A stretch of 64,000 bases of DNA from a bacterium (GTDB taxonomy: Bacteria; Bdellovibrionota_B; Oligoflexia; Silvanigrellales; Silvanigrellaceae), in assembly GCA_009918675.1 (NCBI GenBank), contig RGDM01000005.1, forward strand, positions 35,532 to 99,531. Direction: 5' to 3'. The position numbers and the translations under genes were made by a program. The notes below the pieces were generated by a model. The model was not told where the DNA came from. It ran no database searches and was given only the letters and a program-made list of their open reading frames with translations. Positions 8,396 to 17,663 of this stretch are shown here, piece after piece (within the stretch, counting starts at the first letter, position 1; every line of letters begins with the position of its first letter).

Positions 8396-9043
8396 TCAGA
8401 ATTGACTGAGCAAACTCAGCCCCATTCCAATAAACATCGAGAGATCTGAACTCCAAGCAACCTCACCCCCATTGCGCAAAGATATTCTGCGGTACGTGGC
8501 ACCAAATTCAAAGATGAATCCACTGAGAGTGACAGCCTGGAGACGCACTTGCGCAGGAAAACCGCTGTACATGACATAATTGTCGGAATCATGGCGCAAA
8601 TAAACGGCAGACACACCCACGGCCAAACAAGGCCTGACTCGCGCGTAAACAAAAAGGCAAGCGTCATACAGAAATGCGGGCTCTAGAAGGGTGTATGGGG
8701 TTTTGGCAAGCAAGGGGAATTTGAGTTCACCTTGCTTGAGTGTGTAAAACGACGACTGACTCACGGAAATGACATTGGAAAACTCTAAGCCTGCTTTACC
8801 AACGTTTGTCCAAAATGCCCTTGAGACTCCGAGTGAGTAGGTTGGATAGCGGACATCGCGCGATAAATAGCCTTTGTTGATTGTTGTGCCACCGCGTTGA
8901 ATGAGTGAGAGATCGCCCTCAGACGCAACAGCAGGCAAAGAAAGGGGGGGTGAAAAAACAAATAACACAGTCACAACACAAGCTTTATAAAGCTTACAGT
9001 GAACCCATTCCCGCTTCGCTTTTGCTTTGCGAATTTCGCCCAT
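8396..9043 (-). CDS. Exported outer-membrane beta-barrel-like protein, unknown function
   Basis: I do not recognise this 215-residue protein. A basic N-terminus (MGEIRKAKAKREW) leads into a hydrophobic stretch, and a plausible signal-peptidase site lies after AVAS (about residue 41). The mature part is rich in alternating aromatic and small residues (for example GFIFEFGATYRRISL, SMFIGMGLSLLSQF) and ends in Phe, typical of small outer-membrane barrels recognised by BamA. The ATG at 9043 has AAAGGTAGGATC upstream. It converges with cheW2, leaving 52 bp that include a small hairpin (CAAAG-ATAA-CTTTG, 8366-8379). It is divergent from the giant lipoprotein gene, with which it may share a regulatory region. 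Function unknown. Confidence 0.65.
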   Translation of the reverse strand: MGEIRKAKAKREWVHCKLYKACVVTVLFVFSPPLSLPAVASEGDLSLIQRGGTTINKGYLSRDVRYPTYSLGVSRAFWTNVGKAGLEFSNVISVSQSSFYTLKQGELKFPLLAKTPYTLLEPAFLYDACLFVYARVRPCLAVGVSAVYLRHDSDNYVMYSGFPAQVRLQAVTLSGFIFEFGATYRRISLRNGGEVAWSSDLSMFIGMGLSLLSQF

Positions 9044-9255
9044 TGATCCTACCTTTCTGTGGGAAATATCGGTAGATTTTGCTTCCTGCTTGATTGAAGA
9101 CCATCATTTTATTGAACGCGCTGGGAAAATTTATTGTGGTTTTAGGGCAGGTTTTTCCCAACGATAGAAGGTCATTTTGTCGGTCAAAAACAAAGACAAT
9201 CAATCAAAAGCTCTGATTTTCCGACCCATAAAGTGGGATCTGAAAGGGTTTTTAA
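9044..9255. promoter_or_regulatory. Divergent regulatory region with an 8-bp inverted repeat
   Basis: This 212-bp AT-rich gap separates two divergently transcribed exported-protein genes. It contains perfect arms TGGGAAAA (9122-9129) and TTTTCCCA (9153-9160) separated by 23 bp, which could be an operator or part of an mRNA leader. The plus-strand gene has GAAAGGG just before its ATG. I did not find clear promoter hexamers. The regulatory role is inferred from position and symmetry. Confidence 0.35.
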
Positions 9256-12200
9256 ATGACCGGGAGTCCGTGGAAAGCATTGCTCGCCTTCAGCGCTGCC
9301 TTTTGTTTGGTGGCATGCTTTCGTTCGGCACCTCCGCTCGAGGATGATGAAGAAAAAGATCCTGCGGAGCAGGTTCAGGTCGAAGAAACTCTCAACACAA
9401 ATACGATTCCGCTACCTACTCCCACAGCTGTTTCAATTCAGACGCCGACACCAACTCCGGCGCCAACTCCAACAAGCCCCAACAATGCGCCGCTCATCAT
9501 GCAAATTTCAAACCAAACAATGAACGAACAAGGCGATCTCTCGGCCATCAGTTTTCGGGTGTTTGATTTCGATGACTCTGTGACTTGCAAAGATGTGCAA
9601 CCCATAAGCGACAACCCTGCGGTTATCACAACGGCATTACCTGGGACTGATTTGGGATCTGAAGTGCAGTATGGCGATATCAAAATCACTGGCGGCTCAA
9701 CCACCCAATGCGGAATCAACATTCATAGCGGCTATGCAAGTTCATTGCCGGTAAAAATCACTTTGCGGTTGTCGGACGGTAAAAGCACCAGCGAGTCGAA
9801 TTTCAATGTACAAGTTAACAGCACAAACACAGCTCCTTATGTCGTTGTTGCTGGGCAAACCAGTCGGACAACCAACGAAGACACTGCTGTGAATATTCTT
9901 TTGCCGCAATACAGTGACGACACACGACGTGGCACTCCGGCGACAATGACATTCCAAATCGTAAGCAATCCAAGTAAAGGAACATTGGGCTCGATGCCGT
10001 CATCCGCAGAAAGCAGTGGAACGCAGGTGAGCTACACTCCAACCACGAATGCCAATGGCAACGACGCGTTTAGCTACAAGGTTTGTGACAATGACCCTGG
10101 AATTTCCAAATGCTCAAGTGTTGAAACGGTCAACATCACCATCACTCCTGTCAACGACGCTCCAACCATCAGTTCAATTGCCAACCAATCGACAAGCGAG
10201 GGGTTAGCAAAAACGGTTGCGTTTACTGTAGATGATGTTGATGGAGCGTTGAGCTGCGTGTCAGCAAATCTATCTTACACATCCAGCAACACGAGTCTTG
10301 TCCCCAGCACTTCGGCGGTCACCTGGGGCGGCACATGGCCAAACTGCTATGGGATCATTAATCCTGCAACTAACGCAAATGGGACATCAACAATCAGTTT
10401 CTCGATTTCTGATGGAAATCTTTCCAGCTCTGCATCTTTTCTTCTCACTGTGAGCGGCATAAATCATGCCCCAACGATGAACACAATTACATCCACTGCT
10501 GTGAATGAAGACACAGCGGCAACCATCAATTTCACTGTTTCAGATCAGGATGCGAGTTACGCATGCACGTCAACCTATCTGTCGTACACAAGTGGTGACA
10601 CCAGCAAAGTGGCTGCCACGGGAGCGGTGACATGGAGCGGCACATGGCCCAATTGCACCGGGACGGTCACACCCGTGACAAATGCCAATGGCGCGGTGAA
10701 TCTCACTTTTACCGTGACGGATTCGGGTGGCCTGACAGCCTCTCGCACGTTTAGTCAAACCTTCACCGCGGTCAACGACACCCCAACAGGAACCATTTCC
10801 TGCGCCGTACCTCCGGCAACGCCATCGACAAACTCTCAGGTCCTTGTTGGCAAGTCGGGTAGCTGGGCGCTGACGTGCAGCGGAGCCTCTGACGTCGATG
10901 GCGATGCTCTGACGTACACAATGGAATTGCAGTCTTCGGCAAATATTTCTGGAATGACTTGCGCATCATCAATTGCTGCCAGCCAATCGGGTTCCAACTT
11001 CAACTTCAGCGGAAATTATGCATCTTCTCCGAACTACGGAACCTGCATTTATAAAGTCAAAGCCTGCGATTCTTCTGCCGCGTGTACTGCGCTGACAAGC
11101 AATCAAATGGAGATTACGAGTTATCAGCTCACAGTGAGCGCAAGTAAACCAACACTTGATGCCAACACCTGCACTGTCTCTTCAACCGCTTCAGTGAGTC
11201 GATCGGGCAACCTGAACTCGCTGAACTATAGCGCCAACACAGGGGTGACTGGTGCAACGGCACAAACAGGAAACACTGCGTCTTCAACCCTCACTTTTTC
11301 AAATTCTTTAGCGACCTCGTTTCTAATCGCCTCGCCTCCCGTGCGCGACTCTTCTCAAACGGGTGCAACCGCGAGTTTCAATATCACCAGTGGCGTCTTT
11401 GCCGCAGGAACCAACGGTGGTACGTCAGTCACGAGCACTTCGAACAGCACATCATATTCTATCAACAGAACCCTTGAATTGCCGAAAACCCGAACGCTGT
11501 CTGACTACGCCGGTGTAATTAGTGAATCGAGCATCAGCCTCGATGGTTATCAACCTGACTATGAAACCACATCCGGTTTTTGTCGCCTTTGTTACTCAAA
11601 TTTGGCGTCGGTGTCGGCAGCCTCAACCCACAGCTGCATGATTGATGGCAGCACACTCAAGTGCTGGGGCAAAAACGCGTCCTCACAACTTGGCAATGGC
11701 AGCACAAGCACTGCCAACTGGCCACAGTCGGGAACCGCGAGTTCATTCTCTGCATTGCAGGTTTCAGCTGGGTTCAATTTCACATGTGCGCTTGGTACGA
11801 ATTCATCCGCAAAAGAAATTCGTTGTGCTGGCGACAACAGCAGTGGTCAGCTCGGGCGTGCAAGCGCACAGAATACCTTCGCAAATGCGATTTCCTTTCC
11901 AACAAATCACACACCTGTGGCTATCAGTGCGAGCAGATTTGGGACATTTGCATGCGCCATTGTCAATGACACGGCAAACTCAATCAGCGGTAAGGTCTTT
12001 TGCTGGGGGGAGAACAGCGCAGGCCAATTGGGCAATGGCAGCACATCGACTCCCTCGTCAGGTTCCATTGTTCAAACAAGCAACGGTGCCTTCTCACAAA
12101 GTAACAAGAATATTTTTGCGCTTGCAACAGGTGCTCGCCACACCTGTGCGGTTCAGTATCAAGGCTCAAATACCAACGCCGTCTATTGCTGGGGAGAGGG

Positions 12201-12873
12201 CAGCTCTGGCAAGCTTGGCAACAATTCCTTAAGCAACTCCACCACACCTGCAGCCGTTGATGCAACTCAACTCGGCAGCAACGTTTTGCAAATTGCTGCG
12301 GGCGATAGCCACACCTGTGCGCTGAATTCCGCTGGAGAACTCTATTGCTGGGGCGACAATTCGGTTGGGCAGCTTGGAACAGGCAATACAACTTCATCCA
12401 GCGTCCCAGTTCACGTGACGGGCCTCACCGGCGTGACGATTGTTCAGGTCACCGCAGGTGCCAACCACACATGTGCACTTGCCAAAGATTTTTCTCTTTA
12501 TTGCTGGGGACTCGGATCTTCGGGTCAACTTGGAGTTGGGAGCGTCACCACCAGCGACGGCTCAGCCGATGACTGCAACCCACAGACGGGTGTCGCCAAT
12601 GTCACATTCTGCAAAAAAACTCCCACACAACTGACGTTCCCCGTCACCGCGACAGTTGTCAGCGTCTCAGCTGGAGAAGGTCACGCCTGTGCGGTGACAG
12701 TTGAGGGCGTGCCGTATTGCTGGGGACTCAATTCCGATGCGCAGCTGGGAACTTCAAGCACCACCCAGGTTTCCACCCCGGCGTACGTTTGCAGCACTTC
12801 AAGTAAATGCATTAATACTGCAAGCTACACTTCTCTGCGCCCGAAAATGTGCAGCAAGTATCAAATCCCCTGA
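9256..12873 (+). CDS. Giant surface lipoprotein: cadherin-like repeats plus seven RCC1-type repeats
   Basis: A 1205-residue protein with a lipoprotein signal (LVAC, lipidated Cys at 21), an acidic stretch, and a Pro/Thr-rich linker (about 45-75). About five cadherin-like/Ig-like modules follow (about 75-640), each opening with N-x-(A/T)-P and N-E-(D/x)-T motifs. From about 783 to 1190 there are seven RCC1-like repeats of the form HTCA...YCWG-x-N-x-x-x-QLG. Seven repeats suit one complete seven-bladed propeller, and almost every repeat has a Cys in the HTCA part and another in the CWG part. The protein is probably outside the cell or facing the periplasm, in adhesion or recognition. The ATG has GAAAGGG upstream. 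No enzymatic domain is visible, and the ligand is unknown. Confidence 0.85.
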   Translation: MTGSPWKALLAFSAAFCLVACFRSAPPLEDDEEKDPAEQVQVEETLNTNTIPLPTPTAVSIQTPTPTPAPTPTSPNNAPLIMQISNQTMNEQGDLSAISFRVFDFDDSVTCKDVQPISDNPAVITTALPGTDLGSEVQYGDIKITGGSTTQCGINIHSGYASSLPVKITLRLSDGKSTSESNFNVQVNSTNTAPYVVVAGQTSRTTNEDTAVNILLPQYSDDTRRGTPATMTFQIVSNPSKGTLGSMPSSAESSGTQVSYTPTTNANGNDAFSYKVCDNDPGISKCSSVETVNITITPVNDAPTISSIANQSTSEGLAKTVAFTVDDVDGALSCVSANLSYTSSNTSLVPSTSAVTWGGTWPNCYGIINPATNANGTSTISFSISDGNLSSSASFLLTVSGINHAPTMNTITSTAVNEDTAATINFTVSDQDASYACTSTYLSYTSGDTSKVAATGAVTWSGTWPNCTGTVTPVTNANGAVNLTFTVTDSGGLTASRTFSQTFTAVNDTPTGTISCAVPPATPSTNSQVLVGKSGSWALTCSGASDVDGDALTYTMELQSSANISGMTCASSIAASQSGSNFNFSGNYASSPNYGTCIYKVKACDSSAACTALTSNQMEITSYQLTVSASKPTLDANTCTVSSTASVSRSGNLNSLNYSANTGVTGATAQTGNTASSTLTFSNSLATSFLIASPPVRDSSQTGATASFNITSGVFAAGTNGGTSVTSTSNSTSYSINRTLELPKTRTLSDYAGVISESSISLDGYQPDYETTSGFCRLCYSNLASVSAASTHSCMIDGSTLKCWGKNASSQLGNGSTSTANWPQSGTASSFSALQVSAGFNFTCALGTNSSAKEIRCAGDNSSGQLGRASAQNTFANAISFPTNHTPVAISASRFGTFACAIVNDTANSISGKVFCWGENSAGQLGNGSTSTPSSGSIVQTSNGAFSQSNKNIFALATGARHTCAVQYQGSNTNAVYCWGEGSSGKLGNNSLSNSTTPAAVDATQLGSNVLQIAAGDSHTCALNSAGELYCWGDNSVGQLGTGNTTSSSVPVHVTGLTGVTIVQVTAGANHTCALAKDFSLYCWGLGSSGQLGVGSVTTSDGSADDCNPQTGVANVTFCKKTPTQLTFPVTATVVSVSAGEGHACAVTVEGVPYCWGLNSDAQLGTSSTTQVSTPAYVCSTSSKCINTASYTSLRPKMCSKYQIP

Positions 12874-12917
12874 TTCTTCCGGCAGTTTTCTTTGCCCAAT
12901 CGTGAAAAAAAGATAAA

Positions 12918-12937
12918 CTCCTGGGTTAAACCCGGAG
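12918..12937 (+). promoter_or_regulatory. Hairpin covering the galT ribosome-binding site
   Basis: CTCC (12918-12921) pairs with GGAG (12934-12937), and GGGT (12923-12926) with ACCC (12930-12933). One T is bulged and the loop is 3 nt. The GGAG arm is also the most likely Shine-Dalgarno sequence for the galT ATG at 12947, so the stem could lower galT translation unless it is opened. A weak candidate promoter (TTGCCC, 16 nt, TAAACT) lies just upstream around 12891-12918. Pairing is seen; the regulatory role is inference. Confidence 0.4.
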
Positions 12938-12946
12938 ACCAGACTG

Positions 12947-14038
12947 ATGCTGCACAAGTTTGCATGGCGCAAGCCCGACGGCCGCCTTTGGATTCAATTC
13001 AGTCGCGAGCCTTTTCCTGAAAACTATACTCCAAGTGCGGCAGGGTTAATTCGACCATCAAGCTGGACTCCACCGCACCTGCGCTGGAATGCGATGCGCG
13101 GCGAGTTTGTCAGCATTTCTGCAAGTCGCCAAGACCGCCCGTTTCTGCCTCCGCGTGAATATTGCCCGCTGTGCCCATCGGCGCCTCTTCAAGATGGCAC
13201 AATTCTCGACAGTGAAGTTCCGCGCGGAGATCAACTCTATTCATGGGCAGTTTTTGAAAACATGTTCCCCGGACTTTCCCCAGCTGGAGAAGCTCCCACT
13301 GGGAGATGTGAAGTTGTTCTGTATTCTCCGCGCCACGATTCAACCCTCGCGCAAGAGCCACTCGCGCAAATTGAAGGTCTCGTCCATGTTTGGCAAGAGC
13401 GCTGCCTTGATATCGCTCGCGACCCAAACATCCAGTTCATTTTCCCATTCGAAAATAAGGGAACTGAAATTGGTGTCACACTTCATCATCCGCATGGGCA
13501 AATATACGCTTTTAATCATGTGCCGCCATTCGTAAAAACAGAACATTTGATGGCGGAAGAACATCATCGAAAGACCGGCCACTGCCTCATTTGTGACCTC
13601 GCAAATGACGAACTCAAAAGCAAAGAACGTCTTGTTTTTGAGGGTCACCACATCATCGCCTTTGTTCCTTTTGCAGCGCGCTACCCTTACGAAGTGCACA
13701 TCACAACCCGCACTCATCGACCACTCATTCATCAACTCAACGAACACGAGCGCCGAGAACTGGCGATTGCATTGAAAACAATTCTACTTAAATATGACGG
13801 CCTATTTGGCTTCAAGATGCCTTACATCATGGCGCATCATCAGGCTGCCGCGCAGGACACTCAATGTGCGAGTTACCACTGGCACATTGAACTTTATCCT
13901 CCATACCGAACGGCACAAAAGTTAAAGTATTTGGCTGGTGTTGAGAGTGGAACCGGATTCTTCATCAACGACACCTACCCTGAAGTTAAAGCCAAAGAAC
14001 TGCGCGATATCGCGGTAGACATTGGCTCATTCGATTAA
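12947..14038 (+). CDS. galT: Galactose-1-phosphate uridylyltransferase
   Basis: Leloir-pathway enzyme exchanging UMP between UDP-glucose and galactose-1-phosphate. The 363 residues include the active-site HPHGQ at 181-185 (His183 is the expected uridylylated nucleophile), the metal-binding CPLC at 73-76, a second CLIC pair, and the C-terminal HWHIELYPP block. Length is typical. It is the first gene of a three-gene operon with galK (35-bp gap) and a GH42 beta-galactosidase. No UDP-glucose 4-epimerase (galE) or sugar transporter is present in the window, so the pathway must be completed elsewhere. Its Shine-Dalgarno sequence lies in a hairpin. Confidence 0.96.
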   Translation: MLHKFAWRKPDGRLWIQFSREPFPENYTPSAAGLIRPSSWTPPHLRWNAMRGEFVSISASRQDRPFLPPREYCPLCPSAPLQDGTILDSEVPRGDQLYSWAVFENMFPGLSPAGEAPTGRCEVVLYSPRHDSTLAQEPLAQIEGLVHVWQERCLDIARDPNIQFIFPFENKGTEIGVTLHHPHGQIYAFNHVPPFVKTEHLMAEEHHRKTGHCLICDLANDELKSKERLVFEGHHIIAFVPFAARYPYEVHITTRTHRPLIHQLNEHERRELAIALKTILLKYDGLFGFKMPYIMAHHQAAAQDTQCASYHWHIELYPPYRTAQKLKYLAGVESGTGFFINDTYPEVKAKELRDIAVDIGSFD

Positions 14039-14073
14039 ATCAACCGCCATCATCAGACAAAGGATTGTCTTGC

Positions 14074-15462
14074 ATGAAACTCATCCCGGGCGTTCAACCT
14101 CTCCCCACAGATCCTGGTTCAGTTCTTCAACACATTGTCAGCCTAGCTCCAGGGCGGGTGAATTTGATTGGCGAGCACACAGACTACAACGGCGGAATGG
14201 TGATGCCAGCAGCGCTCGACCTTGGCCTGCGCAGCGATCTCACCGTTTTGGGTTCAACCCAAGGCGGCGCCTATGTTGCTTCCCGCTCTTCAAATCAAAC
14301 GTTACAAATTTCTACTCAAGACATTTCAGCCCTTGCAGACAACGTGCTTCAAACGGGTGTCGAACGCAGTGATCCTGTCGCTCTTCCGGATGAATTAAAA
14401 AGCAACTGGAGTCGCTATGTCATTGGTTGTTTTGCCTTGTTTGAAGCAACTTTGCGGACTCGGCAAACAGCTAAAAATCCATGGCACGATCACACCCTCA
14501 GCTTGATTCTCGACTCAACACTGCCGCAAGGTGCAGGCTTGAGCAGCTCGGCAGCATTGTGCATTTCGATTTTGGGACAACTCAATACTCTGAGCGGACT
14601 GCCGTTGGACGCAGCAACTCTCGCTCGCCTTGCCATGTATGTTGAGCATCGATTTGCCGGAACCCGTTGCGGGTTGATGGATCAATTGGCTGTTTTGTGT
14701 TCACGAGCGGATCACTTTACCAAGATCGATTTCCTTGAGTTTCCAGTCGCACACAGCTTCCATATTTCCTACGCAAAAGCACATGAAGCCTTTCACAATC
14801 ATGCATTAGTGATCTTTAAAACCGGCGTGAACCATTCACTCGCCGAAAGCGCTTACAACGAAAGACGCGCATCCTGTGAAGCTGCATTGAAAGGTCTCAA
14901 CGAGTCGCTAGGACTCGGTGCTCATTCCTTGGGTGAACTGGCACGCTTACCGCGCTTCAAATCGATTGAATTGGAAAGTGAGTATTTGAGCTTGCTCGAA
15001 TCTCTACTGGCCTCACAGAATGACAGTAAAATTCTTGCACGTAGAGCGACCCATGCCATGCTTGAAAACTCAAGAGTGGTGAGTGCAGCAAAGGCGCTCA
15101 GCACCGGAGACGTGTCGCTCTTGAATCAATCGATGCGCGCGAGCCATGCGTCACTCGACACGCTTTATGAAGTGAGCTGCTCGGAATTGAACGTAGCATG
15201 CACTGCTGTGGAGAGTGTGATTCGCGAACTGTGTCGTGTGCAGCCTGCACTCGCACTGACAGCATTGATTGGGCCACGCATGACCGGCGGCGGATTTGGC
15301 GGCAGCACAGTGCAGCTCGTCCATAGAAACCTGTGTGATGCCTTGCTTGAGAAATTTTCTCAACCCGACAACCCCTACACGCGAGCCACCGGACTCCTTC
15401 CGCAAATTTTCGTCTGCCGCCCTTCCAATGGGTTTGCAGCAGGACTTGAAACCATCGAGTGA
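14074..15462 (+). CDS. galK: Galactokinase
   Basis: Phosphorylates galactose to galactose-1-phosphate, the substrate of the upstream galT. The 462-residue GHMP kinase has the galactokinase signature GRVNLIGEHTDYNGG at about 27-41, the ATP-binding LPQGAGLSSSAAL at about 150-162, and a C-terminal GPRMTGGGFGGS motif. It is longer than the roughly 380-390 residues usual for bacterial galactokinases, the extra length being spread over the first third and the region after the GHMP motif. The ATG at 14074 follows AAAGGA; a TTG three codons upstream has no usable site. Operon position between galT and a beta-galactosidase supports the call. Confidence 0.96.
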   Translation: MKLIPGVQPLPTDPGSVLQHIVSLAPGRVNLIGEHTDYNGGMVMPAALDLGLRSDLTVLGSTQGGAYVASRSSNQTLQISTQDISALADNVLQTGVERSDPVALPDELKSNWSRYVIGCFALFEATLRTRQTAKNPWHDHTLSLILDSTLPQGAGLSSSAALCISILGQLNTLSGLPLDAATLARLAMYVEHRFAGTRCGLMDQLAVLCSRADHFTKIDFLEFPVAHSFHISYAKAHEAFHNHALVIFKTGVNHSLAESAYNERRASCEAALKGLNESLGLGAHSLGELARLPRFKSIELESEYLSLLESLLASQNDSKILARRATHAMLENSRVVSAAKALSTGDVSLLNQSMRASHASLDTLYEVSCSELNVACTAVESVIRELCRVQPALALTALIGPRMTGGGFGGSTVQLVHRNLCDALLEKFSQPDNPYTRATGLLPQIFVCRPSNGFAAGLETIE

Positions 15463-15484
15463 TAAATTTAAAGGCGAGAAAAAG

Positions 15485-17641
15485 ATGAACAATGGAAAGC
15501 AAAACTTATTCAAGTTGGGTGCAGCATACTACCCCGACTATATTTCCAAACAAAAAACCCTAACCAGGAAAGTAGGCAGCGGCAAAATTGAATGGCTTGC
15601 CGAAAAAGAGCGCTTGCAAGAAGATTTTAAGCGCATGGTGCAGCAAGGTATTCATACCATTCGCATGGGAGAATTCAGTTGGGCGACCGTCGAACCCACA
15701 CCGGGAGTCTGGCAGCCTGAGGTTTTTCTCGACGCACTTGAGCTTGCCCAGCAGCATAAAATCGAGGTGATCTTCTGCACACCCACCGCCACACCTCCGA
15801 AGTGGCTGATTGATGCACATCCCGACATTCTTCCCATCACTCGCACAGGCCAAAGGATTCCCTTCGGATCGCGTCGTCATTATGATTTCCATCACCCTGT
15901 TTATCAGGCTGAAAGCCGGCGGATCACTGAACTTTTCGCAAAGACATTTGGTCATCACCCGGCCGTGTCATCGTGGCAAACTGACAATGAATTTGGCTGC
16001 CACAATTCGGTGTTTCTTTATACCGAGAATGCAAAAAAGGCTTTTCGTCTGTGGTTAAAAAAACGCTACAATGGAGAGATCGAATCGCTCAACGACAGCT
16101 GGTTCACATGTTTTTGGTCGCAGCACTACCGCTCTTTTGATGAAATTGAACTCCCGTTTGCGTCCTGGGCCGATCAAAACCCACATCTAGAATTAGATTT
16201 TCGCCGCTTCAGTAATGAAGCTTTATGTTCTTTTCAGCGCGAGCAAATTGAGATCATTAAAAAGCACAGCCCGCAGCGCCCAGTCACTCACAATCTTATG
16301 ACTCTCTTCACCGACCTATGTCCGTGGCAAGCATCAGAAGACCTCGACTTTATTGGTTTCGACCATTACCAAATGGAGAGCGAACCGCATCCAACCACAT
16401 CAGCGTGGCAATTTGCGTTGATGCGCTCGACGAAACAAAAGCCATTTATGGTTCTTGAACAGCAGCCACTGCAGGTGAATTGGCAACCCACAAACCGCCG
16501 CTTCTCCTTTGATTGGCTTCTCCTCTGGGGCATGCAGTCGGCCTTCCAAGGGGCAAATGGAATGCTGTATTTTAGTTGGCAGCGAATGCCTGGTGGCTGT
16601 GAACAATATCACGATGGAGTCGTTCCTCACGATGTCCGCATTGCACAGTCGCAGCAAGAAAAACTTATTATTGCTAAAAACAAAATATTTGCTGAAATTG
16701 GCAAAACCTTTGGATTCGGAGACTGTTTGCCCTTAGCTGAGCGCGATGTGCTATGTATCTACAACTCTGAAAGCCTTTGGAGTCATGAGATCACCGCACA
16801 AAGTGTGACTTATTCCACTCGCAAGCAAATCGATCACATCACACAGTTTTGCACTCGTTATGGCTATGGACTTTGGTTTGCACCAACGCTTGCAGCAGCT
16901 AAAGATGATCTCGCTCAATATAAACTTATCGTCTTGCCGGGCTACGCATTTGAACTCAGTGATGAAGAAAAAACATCTTTGTTGAACTTCCGCAAAAAAG
17001 GCGGACGGGTTCTTTCTCTTCCGCGCACCGGCTACAAGCAACCAAACAACAAGCTCAGCCCAATGCCAAGCGTCTTCTATGCGCCCGAAGATTTTTATCT
17101 TGAAGATTATGGAGCCATGCTCGACACAGAAATTGAGACCTGTGAATTAACCGATTCAAGCGCAGGTTCGAATATGCTTGGTCAATTGTGGGCGGAAAAA
17201 ATCAAACTCACGAGTGAAGCATGGAATACGGAAGCAGTCTTCTCGGCTAAATCCATCTATGCAGGCTCACCGGCTATCATCAAGCGGAAAGAAACTGCTC
17301 ATCATGGTGCTCACGTTCACTTGGCGACTTGCCCTGTACCAAGCAAAGAGGGATTGGGGATCATCCGCAAACTTCTCAATCTTCCCTATGTTGCTAAAGC
17401 GCATGCAACGGATCTTCAGTTGCAAACCCTACGGGTTGGTTCACGAATATTCCTTGCAGGTGTTCACTTTGGTTACAGCGACGCATCTATTCAACTCGAT
17501 CCTTCGAAGCGAGTTTTGAATGGATTACAGATGCGACTCTCTCGTGAGCTTTCGGCTGAAATCACTCCACTGAGCGCCGGTGAACAATCTCTATTGCAGA
17601 TTCCAGCACGCTCAATTGTTTTTGCAGAGCTTGGCCACTAA
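15485..17641 (+). CDS. GH42 family beta-galactosidase
   Basis: Glycoside hydrolase releasing galactose from beta-galactosides. The 718 residues begin with the GH42 pattern LGAAYYPDY. The acid/base Glu is expected at E169 (WQTDNEFGCH) and the nucleophile at E325 (FMVLEQQP), followed by a trimerisation-like domain with VLPGYAFELSDEE. No signal peptide is visible, so the enzyme is probably cytoplasmic and acts on imported disaccharides. I chose the ATG at 15485 (AAAGGCGAG upstream, 22 bp after galK); the frame is open further upstream but overlaps galK. It supplies galactose to galK and galT. The last codons lie in a terminator stem. Substrate is not determinable from sequence. Confidence 0.92.
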   Translation: MNNGKQNLFKLGAAYYPDYISKQKTLTRKVGSGKIEWLAEKERLQEDFKRMVQQGIHTIRMGEFSWATVEPTPGVWQPEVFLDALELAQQHKIEVIFCTPTATPPKWLIDAHPDILPITRTGQRIPFGSRRHYDFHHPVYQAESRRITELFAKTFGHHPAVSSWQTDNEFGCHNSVFLYTENAKKAFRLWLKKRYNGEIESLNDSWFTCFWSQHYRSFDEIELPFASWADQNPHLELDFRRFSNEALCSFQREQIEIIKKHSPQRPVTHNLMTLFTDLCPWQASEDLDFIGFDHYQMESEPHPTTSAWQFALMRSTKQKPFMVLEQQPLQVNWQPTNRRFSFDWLLLWGMQSAFQGANGMLYFSWQRMPGGCEQYHDGVVPHDVRIAQSQQEKLIIAKNKIFAEIGKTFGFGDCLPLAERDVLCIYNSESLWSHEITAQSVTYSTRKQIDHITQFCTRYGYGLWFAPTLAAAKDDLAQYKLIVLPGYAFELSDEEKTSLLNFRKKGGRVLSLPRTGYKQPNNKLSPMPSVFYAPEDFYLEDYGAMLDTEIETCELTDSSAGSNMLGQLWAEKIKLTSEAWNTEAVFSAKSIYAGSPAIIKRKETAHHGAHVHLATCPVPSKEGLGIIRKLLNLPYVAKAHATDLQLQTLRVGSRIFLAGVHFGYSDASIQLDPSKRVLNGLQMRLSRELSAEITPLSAGEQSLLQIPARSIVFAELGH

Positions 17642-17663
17642 CGCAGCCAAGCTCTGCTCTTTA
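17624..17663 (+). terminator. Hairpin terminator at the end of the galactose operon
   Basis: A perfect 12-bp stem, GCAGAGCTTGGC (17624-17635) with GCCAAGCTCTGC (17646-17657), encloses a 10-nt loop that contains the beta-galactosidase stop codon. It is followed by TCTTTAATT. Stem and tail fit a Rho-independent terminator for the plus-strand operon. It sits 3 bp from the end of the convergent DsbA-like gene and may also limit readthrough from that side, although the minus-strand side has no T-run. Confidence 0.75.
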
